DNA from: an uncultured Clostridia bacterium
GTDB lineage: Bacteria > Bacillota > Clostridia > Lachnospirales > Cellulosilyticaceae
Assembly (NCBI GenBank): GCA_937981575.1
Contig: CALJNR010000028.1
Coordinates: forward strand, 53,689-117,688
Direction of reading: 5' to 3'
Length of the DNA stretch: 64,000 bases
In this document: piece after piece, positions 54,684 to 62,223 of the stretch
Layout: each line of letters starts with the position of its first letter
How positions within the stretch are numbered: position 1 is the first letter of the stretch
Notes under the pieces: generated by a model
Databases searched by the model: none
The model's input: only the letters and a program-made list of their open reading frames with translations
Told to the model about the DNA's origin: nothing
Translations under genes and position numbers: made by a program

Positions 54684-54848
54684 GTATGTACAGGCATAGC
54701 ACAGCTTGACAAAGAAGAAAATATAATCACTTTTATGGGAAGAGCACATGATCCTTATATAAAGCTAAGAAAAATGGTAAAGACAGAGTTGGATTATGAT
54801 GAGGATATTTTAGCGAAAATCAAATCAAGTATGTCAAAGCCCCTCTAA
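54684..54848 (+). pseudogene. Short ORF fragment without a proper start, possible gene remnant
   Basis: An open frame of 54 codons runs from an in-frame stop to TAA, just before a terminator. The best ATG (54735) gives 37 aa beginning MGRAHDPYIKLRKMVKTE. The frame upstream of this ATG still looks coding (GIAQLDKEENIITF), but there is no start codon there, although a good AGGAGGAG site lies before it. This suggests the 3' end of a decayed or deleted gene, or a small protein with a non-standard start. I do not recognise the family. Confidence 0.35.
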
Positions 54849-54878
54849 GCTGTCAAAACGACTTAGCGGTGTTTTTTT
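54840..54878 (+). terminator. Rho-independent terminator after the ORF fragment
   Basis: An imperfect stem (54840-54849 with 54862-54871) is followed by seven T residues, overlapping the TAA of the fragment. Confidence 0.7.
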
Positions 54879-54890
54879 AGGCAGGCAAAG

Positions 54891-54934
54891 GCCCATTACT
54901 AGTAAGGGATCAATCTTTCCTCTCTTACATGGGC
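54891..54934. repeat. Imperfect hairpin GCCCAT...ATGGGC
   Basis: GCCCAT (54891-54896) pairs with ATGGGC (54929-54934). Inside it, GTAAG (54902-54906) pairs with CTTAC (54924-54928), with a 5-base bulge on one side. Its role is unknown. It follows the terminator of the fragment. Confidence 0.4.
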
Positions 54935-55101
54935 ATGTATTTTTAATATATGTTTACAAATGATAAGATTAGCTCATATCTAACGCCCGGATTTCTTATT
55001 GCTCACGATTTAACTCTTTTCACACTTTCTTGCCAAAGCTTACAAATCATAATGATCTAAGAATAAGTTGTAATAAGTTTTATTAAATTCAAAGAACTGT
55101 A

Positions 55102-55130
55102 TTGACAATAGATAGAAAAAATGATAGATT
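55102..55130 (+). promoter_or_regulatory. Predicted sigma-A promoter of the sulfur assimilation operon
   Basis: TTGACA (55102-55107), a 17-base spacer and TAGATT (55125-55130) with an extended -10 TGA. The leader to the first ATG is about 60 bases. Confidence 0.78.
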
Positions 55131-55144
55131 AAATAACATCAATC

Positions 55145-55177
55145 AATCCCATAATACTTATAGGAATAGTAGGGATT
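55145..55177 (+). promoter_or_regulatory. Candidate operator in the sulfur operon leader
   Basis: AATCCC (55145-55150) and GGGATT (55172-55177) form an inverted repeat around an A/T-rich core with ATACTTATAGGAATAGT. The position, just after the predicted transcription start, suits a repressor, and a CymR/Rrf2-type cysteine regulator is the natural guess. It could also form an RNA hairpin ahead of the ribosome site. Confidence 0.35.
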
Positions 55178-55197
55178 AAAACGAGGAGGATTAAATA

Positions 55198-55413
55198 ATG
55201 ACAATTCGAGTAAACGGTGAAGAAAAACTATTAGAAAAAGAAGTTAATATATTAGAACTTCTAACACTCCAAGAAGTTAAGATGGTTGAAATGGTTTCTG
55301 TAGAGTTAAATGGTGAAATTTTAGACAGAGATGACTTTGAAACGACACTTGTTAAAGAAAATGATGCCATTGAACTTCTTTATTTCATGGGAGGTGGCAG
55401 CTTTGGATTTTAA
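55198..55413 (+). CDS. hcyS: ThiS/MoaD-like sulfur carrier protein with C-terminal extension
   Basis: A 71-aa ubiquitin-like protein: MTIRVNGEEKLLEKEVNILEL, a middle VSVELNGEILDRDDFETT and a C-terminal ELLYFMGGG. Carriers of this type must end in Gly-Gly to be adenylated and turned into a thiocarboxylate, but here the glycines (G65-G67) are followed by SFGF. The JAMM protease two genes downstream is the expected processing enzyme. The closest described case is HcyS of Wolinella, used for homocysteine synthesis. ThiS of thiamine synthesis is the alternative, but no thi genes are nearby. Confidence 0.85.
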   Translation: MTIRVNGEEKLLEKEVNILELLTLQEVKMVEMVSVELNGEILDRDDFETTLVKENDAIELLYFMGGGSFGF

Positions 55414-56212
55414 TGAGGCACAAATTGAAAGATATTCAAGGCATATTATTCTATCAGAAGTAGGCGTTGAAGGGCAGCAAAAGCTGCTTGAGTCTAAAGT
55501 TCTTATTATAGGAACTGGCGGGTTAGGTGCTCCGGCTGCTATGTTCTTAGCGGCTGCTGGAGTTGGTACAATCGGTCTTGTAGATGCTGATTCAGTTGAT
55601 TTATCTAATCTTCAAAGACAAATTATACATCAGACTAAAGATGTAGGTAAATTAAAAGTGGTTTCTGGCAAAGAAACAATCAATGAAATGAATCCAGATG
55701 TCAATGTCATTACTTATCATACCTTTGTTAATGCATCAAACATATTAGAGATTATTAAAGATCAGGACTATGACTTTATTATTGACGGAACGGATAACTT
55801 CGGTGCAAAATTCCTCATTAATGATGCCTGTGTGATTGCTAAAAAGCCATTTTCTCATGCAGGGATTATACGCTTTAACGGACAGCTGACGACTTATATT
55901 CCTGATAACAATACCCCTTGTTATAGATGTATGTTCAAGGAGCCTCCGCCAGAAGGAGCTGTGCCGACCTGCCGTGAAGCTGGCGTACTTGGCGTAATGG
56001 GAGGTGTTATTGGTACGCTGCAGGCTACAGAAGCTATCAAATATATATTAGGGCTTGGTGAGACTTTAGCAGGCTATCTGATGACTTATGATGCCATCAA
56101 AATGGAATTTAGAAAGATAAAAATTAAACATAATGCAAAATGCGGCATCTGTGGAGACGAACCTAGCATTCAAGAGCTTATAGATTACAAACCACCTGTT
56201 TGCAGTCTATAA
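55403..56212 (+). CDS. hcyF: E1-like ThiF/MoeB/HesA adenylyltransferase for the sulfur carrier
   Basis: This enzyme adenylates the C-terminal glycine of the carrier for sulfide or persulfide attack. The ATP-binding motif is GTGGLGAP (residues 37-44), followed by DADSVDLSNLQRQI. Zinc is bound by CYRC (C173, C176) and CGIC (C247, C250), and a conserved Cys is in PTCREAGVLG (C190). The start is set at TTG 55403 (MDFNEAQIERYSRHIILSEVG), overlapping the carrier gene by 11 bases. Its ribosome site GGGAGGTGG is the very sequence that encodes the carrier's triple glycine. A longer frame reaches 55331 but has no site. The product is 269 aa. Confidence 0.92.
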   Translation: MDFNEAQIERYSRHIILSEVGVEGQQKLLESKVLIIGTGGLGAPAAMFLAAAGVGTIGLVDADSVDLSNLQRQIIHQTKDVGKLKVVSGKETINEMNPDVNVITYHTFVNASNILEIIKDQDYDFIIDGTDNFGAKFLINDACVIAKKPFSHAGIIRFNGQLTTYIPDNNTPCYRCMFKEPPPEGAVPTCREAGVLGVMGGVIGTLQATEAIKYILGLGETLAGYLMTYDAIKMEFRKIKIKHNAKCGICGDEPSIQELIDYKPPVCSL

Positions 56213-56238
56213 ATAGGTGCGAGAAGGGGGAACGGCAA

Positions 56239-56652
56239 GTGCATATACAAATAGCTAAAGAACACTATAACCAGATCGTAGAGCAAGCAAAAAAAGAATT
56301 TCCATTAGAGTGCTGCGGACTTCTAGCAGGTATTCAAACAGAAGAAGCTGTCTCAATTAAAAGGATCTATCCGCTGATTAATATAGATCAAAGCAGTGAG
56401 CACTTTTCGATGGATCCTAAAGAACAGTTTACTGTAATTAAGGCAATGCGTTCTGAGGGATATAGAATGATAGGGAACTACCATTCTCACCCTTATACGC
56501 CATCCAGACCATCTGAGGAAGATAAACGACTGGCCTATGATCCTCATATCATTTATGGCATCCTATCTTTAAAAGATGACGAGCCAGTACTAAACTTTTT
56601 TAGAATAACAGATAATGAAACTGTTGAAAAACTAGAGTGCCTATTTATCTAA
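56239..56652 (+). CDS. hcyD: JAMM/MPN metalloprotease that trims the sulfur carrier
   Basis: A 137-aa Mov34/JAMM peptidase (M67 type). The zinc and catalytic residues are complete: E24 in FPLECCGLLAG and the motif H82-x-H84-x7-S92-x2-D95 in NYHSHPYTPSRPSEED. Bacterial relatives (Mec+ with CysO, HcyD with HcyS) remove C-terminal residues after Gly-Gly of a sulfur carrier. The GTG start was chosen after GAAGGGGG; an in-frame ATG at 56200 overlaps the E1 gene and lacks a site. It lies directly after the E1 gene. Confidence 0.92.
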   Translation: MHIQIAKEHYNQIVEQAKKEFPLECCGLLAGIQTEEAVSIKRIYPLINIDQSSEHFSMDPKEQFTVIKAMRSEGYRMIGNYHSHPYTPSRPSEEDKRLAYDPHIIYGILSLKDDEPVLNFFRITDNETVEKLECLFI

Positions 56653-56671
56653 TCAATAAGGGGGATATGAA

Positions 56672-58966
56672 ATGCTGAAAATACCTCAAGAAGTTATACA
56701 AGAAGAAAAGAATTACAGAAATAAAGTAGAAGAACTTAAAAACGGCATACTGGAAGCTGAAAGATTTAAGCCTTATAGGGTTTCTATGGGAATTTATGAA
56801 CAAAGAGACAATGACACCTATATGATAAGGACTAGAATTCCATCTGGAGTAGTTACTTTGGAGCAGCTTGAAAAAATAAACAGCTTAGCCAAACAGTATG
56901 CGCATGGTTATATTCATTTTACAACAAGACAGGATATTCAGTTCCACAAGGTTACTTTAGATGATACAGTTAACATTATGGAAGAGCTTTTAAAAGCAGG
57001 GATTGTAACCAGAGGAACAGGAGGAAATACTGCAAGGAATGTAGGATGTTCTCCGTTAGCCGGCGTATCCACGGATGACGTGTTTGATGTTACCCCTTAT
57101 GCCCTTGCAACAACAGAGTATATTCTAAAAGATCCTACAATATTTAATCTTCCTAGAAAATATAAAATTGCATATTCAAATTCCCCAGAAGATACAGGGA
57201 ATGCAACTATTGCTGATTTAGGGTTGGTTGCAAAAATACAAAACGGCCAAAAAGGTTTTGAACTCTATGGTGGCGGCGGACTTGGCGGAAGTCCGAATGT
57301 TTCAATAAAGCTTGATGATTTTATACCAGCCAAGGATGCGCTTTATCATGTTCAGGCTATGAAAGAATTGTTTGAAAATGAAGGGAATAGAACCAATAAG
57401 CATAAAGCCCGCATCAGATATATTCTGCAGCGACTTGGAGAAGAAGCTTTTAAGGCAAAGTACCAGGAGATTTTACATAAAGTAAAAAATGAAAAAAATA
57501 TTGATTTAATAGTTGATGAGCTAAGTATCGATAAACAACCGGCAGCTTCTATCGAAGTTACCCATCCGCTTGTTGTTCCTCAAAAAACTGCAGGATACTA
57601 TGCGCTTTACATCCATCCTGAAAATGGCAATTTAGGTGCCTCACATTTGGATCAGATTATTGCATTTATCAAACAGCTAACCTATGAAGTATCTATTAGA
57701 CTTACAAGTACACAAGGCTTTTTTGTAAGAGACCTGCTTGCTGCTGATACAGAAAGGCTATTAGCTATTACAAGTGCCTTTACATCTAAATATGATGTGG
57801 ATAATTCGGTTGCATGTGCAGGTGCGGCTACCTGTAAACTTGGACTTTGTCTGTCACAAAATCTTTTGTCAGCAATCAAAAAAGAGTTTGAAGATGCTGA
57901 ACAAGAAATAAAACTTCAACTGCCACGACTTTTTATATCAGGCTGCCAAAACTCTTGTGGACAGCATCAAAAGGGCGAAATTGGCCTGCATGGCAAAGCT
58001 AAAAGAGTAGAAAGTGGTTTGGTTCCAATGTATGCGGTGTTATTTGGAGGTGCTGTAGGCGCTGACAAGGCAAAGCTTGGTGTAGATCATGGCATGCTTC
58101 CAGCTAAAAAAATTCCTGCCTTTTTACTGGAACTCGCATGGCTAAAAAAAGAGTCTGGACTATCAGATTTCATGGCATTTCTTGAGCAGGAAAAGACATC
58201 TGTTTGCCAGCTCTTCGAAAGCTATTCAAGCATAGAAACTGAAAGTGAAAACGCTGAACTTTATTACGACTTTGGCGTAGCGGAGAAGTTTTCTCTTAAA
58301 GGTAGAGGTCCTGGCGAATGCAGCGCTGGTGTATTAGATGTTATTAAACTGGATATTTCGAATGCTAATAGCGCTGTCTGTGACTTTGAAAAAACTAATC
58401 AGCCCGAAAAACTTTATGCTGCCAGCGTATCAGCATCCCGTGCTCTTTTAATCTTAAAGGGTGTAGATACAACGAAGGACCGTGTGATTTTTAAAGAATT
58501 TATCCATCATTTTGTAGATACAGGCTATGTTAAAACACAGGTCAAAAAGTTAGTAGAAGATCTTTTAGATTATAAGCTCGGAGATATCAATCAGCTTGAC
58601 GGCCACTTGGATGAAGTTAAATATCTTATTCATAAGGTGAGCGCTATGTATGAATCTTTAAGCCCTAAGCTAGAAATTACCCTTCAAAAGGAAGAGGAAA
58701 TCAAAAAGGCACCGGAACTTCACGAGGAGATACAAGATGAAGCTTTGAATATCGTTGATTTAAAAGGTGTAAAATGCCCCATTAACTTTGTAAAAGCTAA
58801 GATAGAAATAGCAAAAATTGCCTCCGGTAGGCTTCTTGGGTTTTATTTAGATAATGGCGATCCTATTGCTAATGTTCCAAAAAGTCTTGAAGCCGAAGGA
58901 CATGAAATTATAAATATAGATGATAAGTATGAAGGATACAATTTACTTGTCGTAAGAAAAAAGTAG
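56672..58966 (+). CDS. sir: Sulfite/nitrite reductase family protein fused to a TusA-like domain
   Basis: This siroheme enzyme is expected to reduce sulfite to sulfide for assimilation. The duplicated ferredoxin-like and SiR domains cover about 20-530 (HFTTRQDIQFHKV, TRGTGGNTARNVGCSPLAG). The siroheme/4Fe-4S cysteines are C382 and C388 (CAGAATC) and C425 and C429 (CQNSC). A helical segment (about 585-680) follows, then a TusA-like sulfur transfer domain (about 692-764) with its Cys in VKCPINF (C702). At 764 aa it is longer than single SirA proteins because of this tail. Nitrite reduction is the alternative, but the neighbours are all sulfur genes. Confidence 0.9.
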   Translation: MLKIPQEVIQEEKNYRNKVEELKNGILEAERFKPYRVSMGIYEQRDNDTYMIRTRIPSGVVTLEQLEKINSLAKQYAHGYIHFTTRQDIQFHKVTLDDTVNIMEELLKAGIVTRGTGGNTARNVGCSPLAGVSTDDVFDVTPYALATTEYILKDPTIFNLPRKYKIAYSNSPEDTGNATIADLGLVAKIQNGQKGFELYGGGGLGGSPNVSIKLDDFIPAKDALYHVQAMKELFENEGNRTNKHKARIRYILQRLGEEAFKAKYQEILHKVKNEKNIDLIVDELSIDKQPAASIEVTHPLVVPQKTAGYYALYIHPENGNLGASHLDQIIAFIKQLTYEVSIRLTSTQGFFVRDLLAADTERLLAITSAFTSKYDVDNSVACAGAATCKLGLCLSQNLLSAIKKEFEDAEQEIKLQLPRLFISGCQNSCGQHQKGEIGLHGKAKRVESGLVPMYAVLFGGAVGADKAKLGVDHGMLPAKKIPAFLLELAWLKKESGLSDFMAFLEQEKTSVCQLFESYSSIETESENAELYYDFGVAEKFSLKGRGPGECSAGVLDVIKLDISNANSAVCDFEKTNQPEKLYAASVSASRALLILKGVDTTKDRVIFKEFIHHFVDTGYVKTQVKKLVEDLLDYKLGDINQLDGHLDEVKYLIHKVSAMYESLSPKLEITLQKEEEIKKAPELHEEIQDEALNIVDLKGVKCPINFVKAKIEIAKIASGRLLGFYLDNGDPIANVPKSLEAEGHEIINIDDKYEGYNLLVVRKK

Positions 58967-58980
58967 GGAGGTTCTAACAT

Positions 58981-59895
58981 ATGCTTTATGATAACATTCT
59001 TCAGACAATTGGCAATACCCCTATAGTAAAGCTTAATCATATACCAGAAAATGGTGCTGCATCTATCTACGTTAAACTTGAAATGTTTAATCCTGGAGGG
59101 TCTGTTAAAGACCGCATTGCACTGAATATGATTGAAGATGCAGAAGAAAAAGGACTTATCAAACCAGGCGATACCCTTATAGAACCAACAAGCGGCAACA
59201 CAGGGATCGGTCTGGCACTTGCCGCAGCTTCAAAAGGTTACAAGCTCATTTTAACCATGCCAGAATCCATGTCTCTTGAAAGAAGAACGCTGCTTAAAGC
59301 ATATGGAGCCGAGATTATTTTGACAAAAGCACCTTTAGGAATGAAGGGCTCGATTGAAAAGGCCATGGAACTGGTAGAAAAAGAAGGGTATTTGATGCTT
59401 CAGCAGTTTGAAAACCCTGCTAATCCTGAAGCCCATAGAAAAACTACTTCTCTGGAGATCCTAAAAGATTTCGGAAAGGACCTGCATGCTTTTGTAGCAG
59501 GAATAGGTACCGGCGGCACTATAACAGGAGTCGGCGAGATTTTAAAAGCCAATATCGATGCTCTAAAGATCATAGGCGTTGAGCCGGAAGATTCTGCGGT
59601 ATTATCCGGTGCAAAGCCCGGAGCCCACATGATTCAGGGAATAGGGGCTGGGTTCATTCCAAAAACTTTAAATACAACCATTTATGATGAAATTATAAAA
59701 GTAAGTAACAAGGCAGCTTTTGACACTTCAAGACTTCTTGGTCAAAAAGAAGGCATTCTTGGAGGCATCTCAGCCGGGGCGAACGTCTATGCAGCTCTTC
59801 AAGTTGCCAGAGTGCTTGGCAAAGGTAAAAAAGTACTGACTGTTATACCGGATACAGGTGAACGTTATCTCTCGACCACACTATTTAATGATTAA
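58981..59895 (+). CDS. cysK: Cysteine synthase, O-acetylserine sulfhydrylase
   Basis: A PLP enzyme that makes cysteine from O-acetylserine and sulfide. The PLP-Lys is in [14 protein letters not shown], the substrate loop is [15 protein letters not shown] and the phosphate loop is [13 protein letters not shown]. At 304 aa it is complete. A GGGAGG site precedes the ATG. Its presence beside the carrier genes leaves open whether it takes free sulfide or sulfur from the thiocarboxylate, as CysM does from CysO. Confidence 0.95.
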   Translation: MLYDNILQTIGNTPIVKLNHIPENGAASIYVKLEMFNPGGSVKDRIALNMIEDAEEKGLIKPGDTLIEPTSGNTGIGLALAAASKGYKLILTMPESMSLERRTLLKAYGAEIILTKAPLGMKGSIEKAMELVEKEGYLMLQQFENPANPEAHRKTTSLEILKDFGKDLHAFVAGIGTGGTITGVGEILKANIDALKIIGVEPEDSAVLSGAKPGAHMIQGIGAGFIPKTLNTTIYDEIIKVSNKAAFDTSRLLGQKEGILGGISAGANVYAALQVARVLGKGKKVLTVIPDTGERYLSTTLFND

Positions 59896-59907
59896 GAAGG
59901 TGATTAA

Positions 59908-61140
59908 ATGGAATTTCAAACTAAGTTAATCCATGGCAATTGGCAGGGAGATGACAAAACAGGTGCAACCAATGTCCCTATTTATTACTCCAATGCTTTT
60001 GCGCATCACACTGCAAAAGAGCTTGAAAACATTTTTGCAGGTAGAGATGCAGGCTATGTTTATTCACGTATTGCTAACCCTAGTGTAGATGTATTTGAAA
60101 AAAGAGTCGCGGCAATAGAAGGCGGAATAGCTGCTATAGCTACAGCCTCAGGCATGTCTGCTATTTATCTGGCACTCATGAATATTGTTAAACCTGGTGA
60201 TGAAGTGATCTCATCTTCCGGTGTATTTGGGGGAACCTACAATCTTTTAAAAAATCTTCAAGATTATCATATTCAGGTTAAATTTTTAGAAAGCCTGGAT
60301 GCAGATACACTAAACACTGAAGTTTCTGATAAGACAAAAGTAGTATTTGCTGAAACGATTGGTAATCCAAAACTGGATGTTTTAGATATAGAGGCAGTTT
60401 CTAAAGTCTGTCAGGAAAAAAACATTATTTTGATCGTAGATGCTACGATGACAACACCTTATTTAATTAAACCAATCGCATATGGTGCTGATCTTGTTAT
60501 TCACTCAACTTCTAAATATATCAATGGTAATTCAAATGCTATCGGGGGAATCATTGTAGATGGCGGCAGCAAAAAATACAGTGATGAAAAATATCGAGGA
60601 TTTGAAAAGTATGCTAAACGTTTTGGCAGGTTTGCCTTTGCCGCTAAACTGCGTCAGGAAATAGGTAAAGATATTGGTGCTGTTATGGCACCTATGAACA
60701 GCTTTTTCAATTTAGTTGGCATAGAAACACTTGCACTTAGAATGAAGGCGCATTGTGGAAATGCAATGGAAGTTGCTAAGTACCTCAGTCAGCATCCAAA
60801 GGTAACAGAGGTGAATTATCCACTCCTTGAAACATCGCAGTATTATGAAACAGCTAAGAAGTATTATTCAAAAGGGTGCAGCGCATTAATTACCTGCCGT
60901 TTAGGAAGTAAACAAAACGCTTATGATTTTATAGATCATCTGAAGCTGATTGCTAATCTTGTCAATATTGGAGATGCCCAGACACTCGTTGTACATCCTG
61001 CTTCAACCATTTGTATCAATAATACTGCGGAAGAAAAACTACAAATGGGTGTTTATGAGGACCTAGTCAGAATATCTGTAGGAATAGAAGATGCTAAAGA
61101 TATTTTGGAAGATATCGAAAGGGCATTGCAATGTCTTTAA
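59908..61140 (+). CDS. metY: O-acetylhomoserine sulfhydrylase, MetY-type Cys/Met metabolism PLP enzyme
   Basis: A 410-aa PLP enzyme of the trans-sulfuration family. It starts FQTKLIHGNWQGDDKTGATNVPIYYSN-like, has YSRIANPSVDVFEKRVAAIEGG and the PLP-Lys motif HSTSKYINGNSNAIGG. The long STSKYINGN form is typical of MetY rather than MetB or MetC. It makes homocysteine from O-acetylhomoserine. In Wolinella the partner of the HcyS thiocarboxylate is MetY. The gap to cysK is 12 bases. Confidence 0.9.
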   Translation: MEFQTKLIHGNWQGDDKTGATNVPIYYSNAFAHHTAKELENIFAGRDAGYVYSRIANPSVDVFEKRVAAIEGGIAAIATASGMSAIYLALMNIVKPGDEVISSSGVFGGTYNLLKNLQDYHIQVKFLESLDADTLNTEVSDKTKVVFAETIGNPKLDVLDIEAVSKVCQEKNIILIVDATMTTPYLIKPIAYGADLVIHSTSKYINGNSNAIGGIIVDGGSKKYSDEKYRGFEKYAKRFGRFAFAAKLRQEIGKDIGAVMAPMNSFFNLVGIETLALRMKAHCGNAMEVAKYLSQHPKVTEVNYPLLETSQYYETAKKYYSKGCSALITCRLGSKQNAYDFIDHLKLIANLVNIGDAQTLVVHPASTICINNTAEEKLQMGVYEDLVRISVGIEDAKDILEDIERALQCL

Positions 61141-61183
61141 AAAAGTAGCTGCAATAGCCACTAAAAATAAGGAGGAAATATAA

Positions 61184-62212
61184 ATGCAAGCATCTACTTT
61201 AAACAAAAAACTATCAATGCTTTTAAGTTTAATTGTTTTATTAGGTTCGTTGATAGGCTGTACAAATGCTACGTCTAGTAAAGATCCATCTTTACGTATA
61301 GGATTCTTTCCGAATATTACACATTCTCAAGCACTTGTTGGAATGGCAGAAGGAAATTTTCAAGAGGCTCTTGGTAATGAATACGTAATTGAGTGGAATG
61401 AATTTAATGCAGGGCCTGAACAAATTGAAGCTTTAATGGCAGGGGCCATTGATGTTGGATATATTGGCCCTATCCCAGCTATCAATGGCCACGTAAGAAC
61501 AAAAGGCGAAATTCAAATCATTGCTGGGGCAACAAATGGCGGAGCAGTGCTAGTATCACGTAAAGACTTACATATCAATGCTATGTCAGAACTTAGCGGT
61601 AAAAAAATTGCCGTTCCTCAGTTTGGTAATACTCAAGATTTATCTCTTAGAAATTTGCTCTTACAAAATAATCTAAAAGAAACGACAAGAGGCGGGGATG
61701 TAGAAGTTATCCAAGTAGCCAATCCTGATATTAAAACGCTGCTAGACAGCGGCGAAATCGATTTAGCTTTAGTTCCTGAACCATGGGGTGCTAGACTTGT
61801 GAATGAAGTAAATGCTAACATTGTTCTAGATTATAATGAGGTTTGGAAAGAAGGCAATTATAATACTGCAGTAGTTGTAGTCAGAAAAGATTTTTTGGAA
61901 AAAAATCCAGAAGCTGTGGAGAAATTTCTTAAAGCACATATAGAGCTGACAAAGTCTATTAATGATGATAAGTCCAAGGCACAGCAAATTGTAAATGAGC
62001 AGATTAAAGAGCTTACTGGAGTAGCACTGCCGCAAGAAGTACTTGATGAAGCCTATAAACGGTTAATCATTACCGATTCGCCTACAACAGAAGCCATCAG
62101 TGAAATGGTTGAACTATCAGTCGCAGTTGAGTTCTTGCAGGGGAATCCTGATATAAGCAGCTTGTTTAACTTAGATATTTATAACCGGCTGACTAAAGTA
62201 TCGGCAGAATAG
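61184..62212 (+). CDS. ssuA: Sulfonate/sulfate-type ABC transporter substrate-binding lipoprotein
   Basis: A lipoprotein (lipobox LIGC, C26) of the SsuA/TauA/NitT family. LRIGFFPNITHSQALVGMAEG begins the first lobe, with AGPEQIEALMAGAIDVGYIGP and LVPEPWGARLVNEV as the family hallmarks. It delivers substrate to the permease encoded downstream. The exact ligand (sulfonate, taurine, sulfate) cannot be read from the sequence. GGAGG precedes the ATG. Confidence 0.9.
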   Translation: MQASTLNKKLSMLLSLIVLLGSLIGCTNATSSKDPSLRIGFFPNITHSQALVGMAEGNFQEALGNEYVIEWNEFNAGPEQIEALMAGAIDVGYIGPIPAINGHVRTKGEIQIIAGATNGGAVLVSRKDLHINAMSELSGKKIAVPQFGNTQDLSLRNLLLQNNLKETTRGGDVEVIQVANPDIKTLLDSGEIDLALVPEPWGARLVNEVNANIVLDYNEVWKEGNYNTAVVVVRKDFLEKNPEAVEKFLKAHIELTKSINDDKSKAQQIVNEQIKELTGVALPQEVLDEAYKRLIITDSPTTEAISEMVELSVAVEFLQGNPDISSLFNLDIYNRLTKVSAE

Positions 62213-62223
62213 GGGGAAATGAT

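Larger units (their letters stand above)
54084..55101. other. Long intergenic region between sigK and the sulfur operon
   Basis: About 1 kb without a conventional gene. The first half (to about 54600) is A/T-rich with many stops in all frames, and I see nothing recognisable in it. The second half holds a strong hairpin pair, a short ORF remnant, a terminator and a further hairpin, each listed separately. No tRNA, insertion sequence end or CRISPR repeat was seen. Confidence 0.7.

Noticed and set aside
55131..55197. S-box or T-box riboswitch ahead of the sulfur operon
   Set aside because: The leader is only about 60 bases and has neither the conserved boxes nor a terminator/antiterminator pair.
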